NCBI GenBank assembly: GCA_039821145.1
Contig: JBCBOS010000013.1
Location: forward strand, 175,223 to 239,222
Direction: 5' to 3'
DNA length: 64,000 nt
From: JBCCSZ01 sp039821145
GTDB taxonomy: Bacteria; Bacteroidota; Bacteroidia; Chitinophagales; Saprospiraceae
Under the pieces are notes generated by a model. The model made no database searches. It saw only the letters and a program-made list of their open reading frames with translations, and had not been told where the DNA came from. Of the stretch, positions 54,168 through 61,618 are shown piece by piece. A program made the position numbers and the translations under genes. Position 1 is the stretch's first letter; the number at the start of each line of letters is the position of its first letter.

Positions 54168-54198
54168 TAACTCTATTATCATAAAAAAACGTAATCTA

Positions 54199-54366
54199 AT
54201 GAAAATCCGTACGTTCAGAAAGCTGGTCCCAATTGCTTTGCTCTTGTTCGCGGTGGCTACATTCAGCTCTTGCAACAGAGGCATGGGATGTCCCAACAAC
54301 TTCTCTCTGGATACTGTTGTTAGCGCAGCCGGCGACCAAGTAATCGAACTGTTTGTACAAGAATAA
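54199..54366 (+). CDS. Small lipoprotein, 55 residues
   Basis: The ATG at 54199 opens a 55-residue protein: basic start MKIRTFRKL, hydrophobic stretch VPIALLLFAVATFSS, then cysteine followed by NRG, a clear lipoprotein signal with lipobox FSSC. The mature part is only about 30 residues, with one further cysteine (MGCPNNF) and an acidic end (VQE). Support for a real gene comes from the well-formed signal, an exact -7 box 31 bp upstream, and the placement in otherwise gene-free sequence. No family is known to me. It is 177 bp upstream of mnmD on the same strand, with a separate promoter-like box for mnmD between them. Confidence 0.7.
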   Translation: MKIRTFRKLVPIALLLFAVATFSSCNRGMGCPNNFSLDTVVSAAGDQVIELFVQE

Positions 54367-54494
54367 ACTCCACTTGTCCTTTTACTGACGTTCCCTTTAC
54401 TAGTGAAAAAATACCTGGATGGTGTTGTACAATTGTGTCAACACCATTTGTGGTTTGTGGCCATGTGATCTCCTGTGGTGTAGAAAAATTTCGC

Positions 54495-54502
54495 TATTTT
54501 TG
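54495..54502 (+). promoter_or_regulatory. Candidate -7 box of mnmD
   Basis: TATTTTTG, an exact TAnnTTTG match, 41 bp before the mnmD ATG. Confidence 0.35.
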
Positions 54503-54543
54503 CCTTCGTACCATCTTCTTTTGGTGGACACACAAACACCGCT

Positions 54544-55206
54544 ATGCGCAACATCATTACGACAGGGGACGGCTCTCATTCCATTTTTTCTGAAATCTTT
54601 GGTTCCACCTATCATTCAAAGTATGGTGCCATCCAAGAGAGCCAACACGTCTTCATTGATGCCGCTCTACGCATCAAGGCCGTCATCCAGCAACAAATCG
54701 ATCTGCTGGAGATTGGATTTGGAACGGGCCTCAATGCGTACATGACCCTTCTGGAAGCCCAAAAGCGAAACCTCGACATCACCTACACCGCCATTGAAGC
54801 CTTTCCCATATCGATGGAAAACGTCCGCCAACTCAATTATACCCAACAAATCGGAACAGAAGCCGATGCCTTGCTTTTCGAGCAAATGCACCTACAGGAC
54901 TGGGGCCAGAGAGAACGGCTGAACGAGCATTTTTCCCTCCACAAAATCCAAGACAATTTTGAAAACATGAGCTTTGTCGACCAGTTCGACATCATCTATT
55001 TCGATGCCTTTGCCCCCAATATTCAACCCCACCTCTGGGAAGAACCCCTTCTGCAAATCATGTACGACGCCCTACGAGAGGATGGCATCTTGACCACCTA
55101 CTGCGCCAAAGGAATCTTCAAGCGACGGCTGAAAAGCATCGGTTTTGTGGTGGAAAGCATCCCAGGCCCGCCGGGAAAGCGAGAAATGACCCGGGCGAGC
55201 AAATAG
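54544..55206 (+). CDS. mnmD: tRNA 5-methylaminomethyl-2-thiouridine-34 methyltransferase, stand-alone MnmD
   Basis: 220 residues. It adds the last methyl group to the wobble uridine of some tRNAs with S-adenosylmethionine. The SAM site is LLEIGFGTGLNAYMTLLEAQ near residues 57-75. FHS-type lead GSTYHSKYGAIQESQHVFI, and DIIYFDAFAPNIQPHLWEEPLLQIMYDALREDGILTTYCAKG with the DAFAP motif, are diagnostic. The end PGPPGKREMTRA is the usual tail. The FAD-dependent MnmC C-terminal domain is absent, as in many non-proteobacterial lineages where MnmD stands alone. Its stop lies 2 bp from the convergent hydrolase stop. Confidence 0.94.
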   Translation: MRNIITTGDGSHSIFSEIFGSTYHSKYGAIQESQHVFIDAALRIKAVIQQQIDLLEIGFGTGLNAYMTLLEAQKRNLDITYTAIEAFPISMENVRQLNYTQQIGTEADALLFEQMHLQDWGQRERLNEHFSLHKIQDNFENMSFVDQFDIIYFDAFAPNIQPHLWEEPLLQIMYDALREDGILTTYCAKGIFKRRLKSIGFVVESIPGPPGKREMTRASK

Positions 55207-55208
55207 CC

Positions 55209-56186
55209 CTAGTCAGACTGACCTGTCACAAATTCAAAAATTCGTCGATCTGTCCAATAGATTCCCACTGGATCACGGGTGACAAAACCGACATGTCCCC
55301 CATGTGCTGGCACTTCCAGGTGAAACAGTCCGCTTTGCCTCGCCAGGTCTTCTGGATAGCAAGGAGGGCCGAGGAAGGAATCGTCGCGGGCGTTGATGAG
55401 CAGTGAGGGAATGGTGATGCTGGGGATGTATGGCAAACTGCTCGACCGAGTGTAGTAATCCATGGCACTCTCAAAGCCGTGAATGGGAGCCGTCACTGCG
55501 CCATCGAATTCTGCAAAGGTCCTGGATTTCCGAACCTTCTCAAGGTCAATCTCCCCCTGCAACAGATGTTGCTTGGCATAGGTCATGCGCTTCAAGGCCC
55601 GCAAAAAGCGCCACAAATAGAGCCGATTGTGCCATCTGTCCAATTCCCAACTGCAACTGACCAAATCCACCGGAGCAGAGACGGCCACCACCCGCTTGAT
55701 CAAGGGTGAGATGCCACTCCCCTGCTCTCCGGAGTACTTCATCACTACATTGCCGCCCAGGCTGAAGCCCACCAAAGCAATCTCCTTGTAGTGATAATTC
55801 TTTTGCAAATGAGTCAAGATGGTGTGGATGTCCTCGGTCTCTCCACTGTGGTAAGAGCGCAGCTTGCGGTTGACCTCACCACTACAGCCTCGATAATTCA
55901 TGGCCAGCCCATCCCAGCCTTGTAAGTTGAACTGCCGCAACAGCCCATACAAATAGGTGCTTTCCGAGCTCCCAGCCAGGCCATGCAGGCCCAGCAACAG
56001 TTTGTCTCCCCCGACTTCCGACCAATCCAAATCCAAAAAATCGCCATCAGGGGTATCGATTCGCTCGCGCCGATTGTAGGAAAAGCCCTCGACTGTCCGA
56101 TACAACGAACGGTAGATGGTCTGCAGGTGCGTGTAGGTCCACCGACGGCTGGGTGCCTGATAGGTGGAGGGGTCTATGAGGGGCAT
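55209..56186 (-). CDS. YheT-family alpha/beta-hydrolase
   Basis: 325 residues. Family marks: PDGDFLDLDWSEVGGDKLLLGLHGLAGSSESTYL with the oxyanion loop, and AMNYRGCSGEVNRKLRSYHSGETEDI, the strongest YheT signature. IALVGFSLGGNVVMKYSGEQG places the serine nucleophile near residue 147. ARDDSFLGPPCYP supplies the aspartate and PAHGGHVGFV the histidine. These are cytoplasmic or membrane-associated esterases of poorly known substrate. It is last in a three-gene minus-strand run: unknown membrane protein, amidohydrolase (8 bp gap), YheT. Confidence 0.92.
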   Translation of the reverse strand: MPLIDPSTYQAPSRRWTYTHLQTIYRSLYRTVEGFSYNRRERIDTPDGDFLDLDWSEVGGDKLLLGLHGLAGSSESTYLYGLLRQFNLQGWDGLAMNYRGCSGEVNRKLRSYHSGETEDIHTILTHLQKNYHYKEIALVGFSLGGNVVMKYSGEQGSGISPLIKRVVAVSAPVDLVSCSWELDRWHNRLYLWRFLRALKRMTYAKQHLLQGEIDLEKVRKSRTFAEFDGAVTAPIHGFESAMDYYTRSSSLPYIPSITIPSLLINARDDSFLGPPCYPEDLARQSGLFHLEVPAHGGHVGFVTRDPVGIYWTDRRIFEFVTGQSD

Positions 56187-56194
56187 GGAGTTGT

Positions 56195-57469
56195 TTACTG
56201 TTTGAAAATTTCGCCATCTTTCATGACAAAAGCAATCTCCAACATGGCGTCGATGCGTTCCAGGGGATCGCCGGATACAGCGACGATGTCGGCCAGCTTG
56301 CCTGTTTCCAAAGACCCCAAGTCTTCATCGATCCGCAGCAGTTTGGCCGCTTCTATGGTCGCCGACTTGATGGCCTCCATGGCGGGCATTCCCGCTTCGG
56401 TCATGTAGAGAAACTCTTTGCCGTTCTCTCCATGTGGGAAAACCCCGGCATCCGTTCCAAAGGCAATTTTCACCCCTCTTTTGTAGGCTTTTCCAAAGGT
56501 AGCCTGGATCTGGGGACCGATGGCCAGGGCTTTGGGCACGACGATGTTGGGGTAATAACCTGGTGTTTTGGCCTTTTCTGCCACGAATTTACCAGCAGAG
56601 ATGGTCGGAACATAATACGTTCCTTTTTGAATCATCAAATCCATGGTCTGCTCGCTCATCAAGGTGCCGTGCTCTATGGATGTGATGCCTGCCTCCACCG
56701 CCCGGCGCATTCCCTCGTCGCCATGGGCATGGGCTGCCGTGGTCATCCCATAATCATCGGCCGTGCGGCAGATGGCCACCAGTTCATCGGAGGTCAATTG
56801 AGGTCCCTGTCCGTCTTTTGCCACACTGAGCACCCCACCTGTAGCCGTGACCTTGATGAGATCCGCTCCGTTTTTGTAGCGTTGTCGCACTGCTTTCTGA
56901 GCATCTTCCGGGCTGTTGAGCACGCCTTCCTTGGGGCCAGGATCGCCCTTGAGCTCATCACGCATGCCATTGGTCGGATCGCCATGACCGCCAGTGGTTG
57001 CCAGTGTTTTTTCAGATGTGTAAATGCGCGGTCCCACCACAAAACCTTTGTTGATGGCATTGCGCATGGATACGTTGATGCCTGTTCCTCCCAGATCGCG
57101 GACGGTGGTGAAGCCTGCCATCAAGGTCTTGCGGGCATAAACCGTGGCGCGCAGGGCAACGTCTGCATCATTCATCCGAAAGCGTTCTTCATAGCGCTTG
57201 GTGCTGGTTTGGTTTTCGATGTGGACGTGCATGTCCATCAATCCAGGTAGGACAGTTTTGTCTTTGAGATCGATCAAGCGTTCTCCATTTTGGGCTGGCC
57301 GGAAGCCTTTTTCGACCGAAATGATCCGCTGGCCGTCTACCACGATGGTCATTTCTGTTTGCACGACATTGCTTTTGCCGTCGATCAATCGACCGCAGTG
57401 CAAAATGCTTTGTTGGGCGGAAGAAGCGCTGATGCACAGCAGCAAGTACAGGAGAGGAATGTATTTCAT
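56195..57469 (-). CDS. Exported amidohydrolase (imidazolonepropionase-like)
   Basis: 424 residues with signal peptide MKYIPLLYLLLCISASSAQQ. The metal-dependent amidohydrolase fold shows in LPGLMDMHVHIENQ (first metal histidines), and HAHGDEGMRRAVEAGITSIEHGTLM (later histidines). VKIAFGTDAGVFPHGENGKEF supplies the catalytic Asp, and the end SLETGKLADIVAVSGDPL is typical. A lysine of the carboxylated kind is likely at the end of the KVTATGGVLS strand. Its close relatives are secreted Xaa-Pro dipeptidase-like or prolidase-like enzymes in Bacteroidota, so peptide hydrolysis in the periplasm is a fair guess. It lies 10 bp after the membrane-protein gene and 8 bp before the YheT gene. Confidence 0.92.
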   Translation of the reverse strand: MKYIPLLYLLLCISASSAQQSILHCGRLIDGKSNVVQTEMTIVVDGQRIISVEKGFRPAQNGERLIDLKDKTVLPGLMDMHVHIENQTSTKRYEERFRMNDADVALRATVYARKTLMAGFTTVRDLGGTGINVSMRNAINKGFVVGPRIYTSEKTLATTGGHGDPTNGMRDELKGDPGPKEGVLNSPEDAQKAVRQRYKNGADLIKVTATGGVLSVAKDGQGPQLTSDELVAICRTADDYGMTTAAHAHGDEGMRRAVEAGITSIEHGTLMSEQTMDLMIQKGTYYVPTISAGKFVAEKAKTPGYYPNIVVPKALAIGPQIQATFGKAYKRGVKIAFGTDAGVFPHGENGKEFLYMTEAGMPAMEAIKSATIEAAKLLRIDEDLGSLETGKLADIVAVSGDPLERIDAMLEIAFVMKDGEIFKQ

Positions 57470-57479
57470 GTCAGCGAGT

Positions 57480-58931
57480 TTATTTTTTTCGGGAAAAGGT
57501 GCGAATGGCGAAGGATTGTGGGGTCAAGCTCTGGCGTTTGAGCGATTGGCGAAGACCGCGGGCGGCTTTGCGAGCCTCTGCTTTTTGCTCGTACATCAAG
57601 TCGAAGAATACAGCATACCCACTCTCTGCTTTGCTGAAACAGCCCAGCCAGATGAGGTTGGCTTGGAATCCGCGCCGGGCGTAGGTCCCCATTCGTCGTT
57701 TGGCCAAGCTCAGGTCGTTGTATAGGCCCTCCTGAACGATGAAGATGTTTTGGTCGAAGTTGAAAAAGCGTTCGCAATCGTATACCACGTATTCTCCATC
57801 CAGGATGGCAGCCAGTTGTTGCGATGTCGATGGCTCCTCTGCTGCAGCATACAAATCCTCTTGGTCGACAGCACCCGGTGGTCCATCTGTCGGCGACAAT
57901 AGGTCGACATCTTCCTGCAGATCATAGGCACCTTTGAGACTGTCGTACTCCTCATCCAATTCGCTGATCAGTCTATCAGGTGGCTTCACGGAGGCTTCTC
58001 CTTTGGCCGTTTTTTTGAGCGTTTCCATTTGCTCGACATAGCCCTCTTCATCTACGTATTCGACGGCAGTATCCTTGAGTTCTTCAAAATATATGGCACT
58101 GATGAGTCCAAGTGCGATGGCAGACAAGATGATTTGGTTGTGGTAAGTCTTTTGGTAGCGAAGCAAATTCTTGCGGTTGTCATTTTGCTTGACAAAAAGC
58201 CTCGTCATCCAATTGTCGTAGCGTTTTTTGATGCCACTGGCAATTTGAACTGCCCTGGAACCACTGCTTTGGCTGAGAAAATCGTGCAATTGGCGCTTGC
58301 GTTTGAACAGCTCCTGGCGGGAAGGCGTGATCAACATCTGCGGGTTTTCGTCTTGGCTGACCGTAATCAGGCCAAAGCCATTGTATACACACTGGTCCTT
58401 CAACTCTCGGTAGAAGAAGTCGTTTTCATTGGCAAATACATCTTCTCCGATGGCCACCCATTGCTCATCGGCATGGTATTTTTTGAACTGCTCGATCGCA
58501 TAAATGTATCGATAGCGGCGCAGGCTTCGGGAGAGGAAGAAATAGAGGACAAAGGAAAGCGCAAAAATGCCCAACAAGACAGAAATGGTCCCCAATTGTC
58601 CGATCTGGCGAATGGTAAAATGATCGTACACATAGCCATAACAAAAGGCCAGGGCCGTGATCAATCCCGACACGGCGATGCTGTCCCACATCAAGACCGT
58701 TTGCTGGAGGTTGTAGTGGACTTCGTCGCGCGTGGCGCGGGAGGTGGCTTCGATGGTGGCCAAAAAGTTGTGTCCATCTTCTTGGGGAAAGGTAAGGTAG
58801 CCGTCGGCAATGATTCCGTCGGAGGCTTGCATGTCTGTGCGTGTACGGGTTTCCCCGAGACGAGGCCTGAATTTGTAGTAGGCCTTCAGAAACCGCAGAG
58901 CCGCTTTTTTGATTTGATCTTCACTTATCAT
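57480..58931 (-). CDS. Uncharacterised membrane protein, possible SPOR-like C-terminus
   Basis: 483 residues from the ATG at 58931 (a TTG nine bases earlier is less likely). An N-terminal cytoplasmic helical part (ISEDQIKKAALRFLKAYYKF) is followed by a pair of membrane helices near residues 80-130 (SIAVSGLITALAFCYGYVYD and TISVLLGIFALSFVLYFFLS). A middle domain of about 140 residues precedes a third helix near 262-278 (IILSAIALGLISAIYFEEL), then an acidic linker. The last 90 residues have the pattern YVVYDC...FNFDQNIFIVQEG...LAKRRMGTYARRGFQANLIWLGC...YAVFFDLMYEQKAEARKAARGL, like a SPOR peptidoglycan-binding domain. I do not recognise the protein. It heads a run with the amidohydrolase and YheT genes. 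Confidence 0.65.
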   Translation of the reverse strand: MISEDQIKKAALRFLKAYYKFRPRLGETRTRTDMQASDGIIADGYLTFPQEDGHNFLATIEATSRATRDEVHYNLQQTVLMWDSIAVSGLITALAFCYGYVYDHFTIRQIGQLGTISVLLGIFALSFVLYFFLSRSLRRYRYIYAIEQFKKYHADEQWVAIGEDVFANENDFFYRELKDQCVYNGFGLITVSQDENPQMLITPSRQELFKRKRQLHDFLSQSSGSRAVQIASGIKKRYDNWMTRLFVKQNDNRKNLLRYQKTYHNQIILSAIALGLISAIYFEELKDTAVEYVDEEGYVEQMETLKKTAKGEASVKPPDRLISELDEEYDSLKGAYDLQEDVDLLSPTDGPPGAVDQEDLYAAAEEPSTSQQLAAILDGEYVVYDCERFFNFDQNIFIVQEGLYNDLSLAKRRMGTYARRGFQANLIWLGCFSKAESGYAVFFDLMYEQKAEARKAARGLRQSLKRQSLTPQSFAIRTFSRKK

Positions 58932-59246
58932 TGGCACCAAAAGGAATGTACAGCCTCACCGAAAGGCCAAAATCAGTATCTTTTTTCGAGTAGACTTCTG
59001 CCCCAAAAGTACATTAAGTTTTGTAGAATAAGTAATGGGAGATATTGAAGAGCTTATTTTGGACTAGGACGAAGCGGGAAATGCAGACATAGCCCCAGCT
59101 ATGGCGAGTATTCTCAATGAAGTCATCGTTCAAAAGAAGCCTTCTAAAATCTCATAGTATTTACGCTACAAAACTTTCATTAAATCAATATACGATGAAT
59201 GCTGCCGGATCTGGAGATTTTTTGTCCGAAAAGCGGAGGACAATGG
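58932..59246. other. Intergenic holding a palindromic repeat
   Basis: 315 bp between folP and the unknown membrane-protein gene, both on the minus strand. Apart from the repeat copy at 59057-59136 nothing is recognised. Confidence 0.4.
59057..59136. repeat. Intergenic palindromic repeat, copy 2
   Basis: The core CATAGCCCCAGCTATG (59088-59103) lies between TTTTGGACTAGGACGAAG on the left and GAAGTCATCGTTCAAAAG on the right; these flanks are partly complementary (TTTTG...CAAAA). Copy 1 at 38632-38697 has the same core, and ATGATGACAAAAG on the right. Related sequences probably recur through the genome. Confidence 0.55.
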
Positions 59247-60098
59247 CTACTGAATTGTCGAATTTTCCAACATTTCCCACAACTGAACCACCTGACGGGC
59301 TTCCTTCACGTCATGTACCCGCAGGATGGAGGCTCCCTGCTGCAAGGCAATCATGTGCAGGGCAGTGCTGCCGTTGAGGGCTTGGGCGGGATCGACCTTC
59401 AGCAGCTTGCAAATCATGGACTTGCGAGATACCCCCGCCAGGACGGGAAGATCGAGGATTTGAAAGGCGTGCATATTTTGCAGCAATTGGTAGTTGTGTT
59501 CCACTGATTTGCCAAATCCAAAGCCCGGATCAATGATGACGTCCTTGATGCCGAGCGCGCGCAGCTCCTTGAGTTGGGCGATGCAAAAGTCCAATACCTC
59601 GGTGATGACATCTTCGTATTCGGGGGCATCCTGCATGTTGGAAGGCTGGCCTTGCATGTGCATCAGGATGTAGGGCACGCCCAAGGATGCCACTGTTTGG
59701 TACAGCTGATCGTCGAACCTGCCTGCTGAAATGTCGTTGACAAGGGCTGCTCCCGCTTCCACTGTCTGGCGGGCCACTTCACTGCGAACCGTGTCTATGG
59801 AGATGAGCGCATCCGGGAAATGCTTGTGAATGGCGCGTACCACAGGCAGCACCCGCCCCAGCTCCTCCTCTACCGAAATGACTTCTGCACCGGGCCGGGA
59901 GGACATCCCACCAACATCAATTAAGTCGGCTCCTTCTGCCAGCATTTTTTCCACTTGCTGGAGCATGTTTTTCTCGGAAGTGTATTTTCCTCCGTCGAAA
60001 AAGGAGTCGGGAGTCACATTGAGGATGCCCATGATCTTGGGCTGGCTCAGATCGACCAAACGGCCTTTGCAATTGATGGTACGTTGAGGGTTGAGCAT
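59247..60098 (-). CDS. folP: Dihydropteroate synthase
   Basis: 283 residues, standard length. It joins 6-hydroxymethyl-dihydropterin diphosphate to p-aminobenzoate in folate synthesis and is the target of sulfonamides. KIMGILNVTPDSFFDGG near residues 21-37 binds diphosphate and magnesium. DLIDVGGMSSRPGA, with MSSRPG as the pABA loop, and ISIDTVRSEVA, LVNDISAG and IIDPGFGFGKS, GVSRKSMI complete the set. It stands alone on the minus strand. A poly-purine hairpin lies upstream at 60179-60212. folE is 13 kb away. Confidence 0.96.
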   Translation of the reverse strand: MLNPQRTINCKGRLVDLSQPKIMGILNVTPDSFFDGGKYTSEKNMLQQVEKMLAEGADLIDVGGMSSRPGAEVISVEEELGRVLPVVRAIHKHFPDALISIDTVRSEVARQTVEAGAALVNDISAGRFDDQLYQTVASLGVPYILMHMQGQPSNMQDAPEYEDVITEVLDFCIAQLKELRALGIKDVIIDPGFGFGKSVEHNYQLLQNMHAFQILDLPVLAGVSRKSMICKLLKVDPAQALNGSTALHMIALQQGASILRVHDVKEARQVVQLWEMLENSTIQ

Positions 60099-60178
60099 GG
60101 ATTTGGGTCCGATTTTGGCGGCAAGATAAGAAAATCCAATGTACCGATTGGAGAGAAAACAACGTTCAAGGAAAGTAA

Positions 60179-60212
60179 AAAAGAGGCCGTAGGCGTACCC
60201 AGAACCTCTTTT
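60179..60212. other. Hairpin with A/T-rich ends upstream of the DUF4230-like gene
   Basis: AAAAGAGG (60179-60186) and CCTCTTTT (60205-60212) pair perfectly around an 18-base loop. The right arm ends in T4 on the plus strand and the left arm starts with A-rich sequence, so it could terminate either strand. A second 7-bp hairpin, AATAGCA/TGCTATT, lies at about 60245-60263. Confidence 0.5.
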
Positions 60213-60239
60213 ATCATCACAGAAAACTAACTATCACCT

Positions 60240-60383
60240 ATGAGAATAGCAATGCATGCTATTGATCTAAGAACGAATCCGACTGAAAATCCGCTGCCTT
60301 TGCAAATCATCGGCTCGCCAATTGGAGCGGGAAAATTCGAAAAAGATTGCCGATATTTGAATCAAAATCACCTCAACAGATGA
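60240..60383 (+). CDS. Possible 47-codon upstream ORF coupled to the next gene
   Basis: The ATG at 60240 opens a frame of 47 residues (start MRIAMHAIDLRTNPTEN, end KDCRYLNQNHLNR) whose TGA overlaps the ATG of the DUF4230-like gene as ATGA. It may be a leader peptide or chance. It has no signal peptide and no recognisable family. Confidence 0.25.
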   Translation: MRIAMHAIDLRTNPTENPLPLQIIGSPIGAGKFEKDCRYLNQNHLNR

Positions 60384-61615
60384 GCGAGAATGCCCCTAGA
60401 AGCGGAATTGGCATTGGCCGAAGCCTATTTTATGTGACCATCGGCAGCGTCCTTTTGCTGTTTTTGTATCGCTATTACCAGCAAAACATCTCGACCTACA
60501 CCAGTGTGCCACAAGAAATGCAGATCACTTATGTGCCCTCTGATTTCAACTACGAGATGGACGAAGAAAATGCCCTGGCCATCCTGTCCAACCCCCATCG
60601 ATACCGCCGGGAGTTCAACGAATTGATCTACGATTTCAACCTCTCCCTGCTTCACCACGTCGCCCAACGCATGGATTTGGCAGACAGCACCCGCATCCTA
60701 CTGGAACCAGAGTACCAAAAACACCATCCCTATCTCAAACAGCTTTACTTCAACGATTTTGTCAACATCCGCGATACGTCTGCCAATTTGTACGAGGGTT
60801 GGTACGACAATGAGTCCGGCGGTGCGACAGAGGCCTTGAACGAGGTCGCCTCCAAGTACACCTGCTTTTTGGTCAACCACGTCATCATGAGCCTCGTCAA
60901 ATCAGACAACGGCACCCTCAATGTAAAAGGGCAACGGGTCAATACCCCCTGTGGAATTGCCATGACAGAGGCCCTGCGCCCGATGATCAAGCGGCTGCAA
61001 GACCGGGCGGCCATTTTGGACTTCAGCCGTTCCAAAGGCCTGATGGAAGAAAAAGTCGAGCGACTGATCGCAGAGTTGGCGACGGTAGAAATTCGAGACA
61101 AAAAGGCCATCAACAAACGAATGCAGACCAAGATATGGGGCTTTTCGGTCTCTTCCTCCGATGTAGAAATATCTGCCATCAGCATCCTCAAAGCGGGCTT
61201 CAACCTCAAACAGCACTTCTCCCTGGAACTCAATGACAAACGCAAAAAGGTGGAAATTACCCTGCCGGAGCCCATCATTCTGTCTCACGAGGTCTACCCC
61301 AAAATCGACAAGCTCGACATTGGCTGGATGCGGGAGGTGAAAGAGGTGGATTTCAATGAAAATTTCAACGCACTTCGGGCAGAATTCCGCCGCGACGCAC
61401 TGGCTGACAACATTTTGACAACCTCCAAGAAGGAAGCCAAGGAGTTGATGGGCATGCTTTTCTCGCCTTTGGTCCAAGGAAAGTACAAGGGCTATGAGAT
61501 TCAGGTGAGATTCAAACCCATGCGCAAAATGTTGGATGACATCCCCGACCAGCCCAACACTAAAGAGCAGCGCAAGCGGTCTGTCCGTGTCAACAGAGAC
61601 GATGTCCCGCTCTAG
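60380..61615 (+). CDS. DUF4230-like membrane-anchored protein
   Basis: 411 residues. The ATG at 60380 (MSENAPRSGIGIGRSLFY) precedes a single N-terminal membrane helix, LFYVTIGSVLLLFLYRYY; the rest is outside. The second half has the DUF4230 pattern: SSDVEISAISILKAGFNLKQHFSLELNDKRKKVEITLPEPIILSHEVYPKIDKLDIGW, followed by charged helices with DALADNILTTSKKEAKELMGMLFSPL. The first half (residues 55-220) is helical and acidic. Function is not established. The start was preferred to a TTG 11 codons earlier. Its stop lies 3 bp from the convergent moeA stop. Confidence 0.7.
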   Translation: MSENAPRSGIGIGRSLFYVTIGSVLLLFLYRYYQQNISTYTSVPQEMQITYVPSDFNYEMDEENALAILSNPHRYRREFNELIYDFNLSLLHHVAQRMDLADSTRILLEPEYQKHHPYLKQLYFNDFVNIRDTSANLYEGWYDNESGGATEALNEVASKYTCFLVNHVIMSLVKSDNGTLNVKGQRVNTPCGIAMTEALRPMIKRLQDRAAILDFSRSKGLMEEKVERLIAELATVEIRDKKAINKRMQTKIWGFSVSSSDVEISAISILKAGFNLKQHFSLELNDKRKKVEITLPEPIILSHEVYPKIDKLDIGWMREVKEVDFNENFNALRAEFRRDALADNILTTSKKEAKELMGMLFSPLVQGKYKGYEIQVRFKPMRKMLDDIPDQPNTKEQRKRSVRVNRDDVPL

Positions 61616-61618
61616 CCA

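Larger units (their letters stand above)
53679..54198. other. Intergenic between pdhB and the small lipoprotein gene
   Basis: 520 bp. Left end: TATTTTTG on the minus strand at 53707-53714, an exact -7 box 28 bp before the pdhB ATG. Right end: TAGATTTG at 54160-54167. In between two short frames of 63-66 codons on opposite strands overlap each other and show no recognisable protein. No stable hairpin was noted. Confidence 0.45.
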
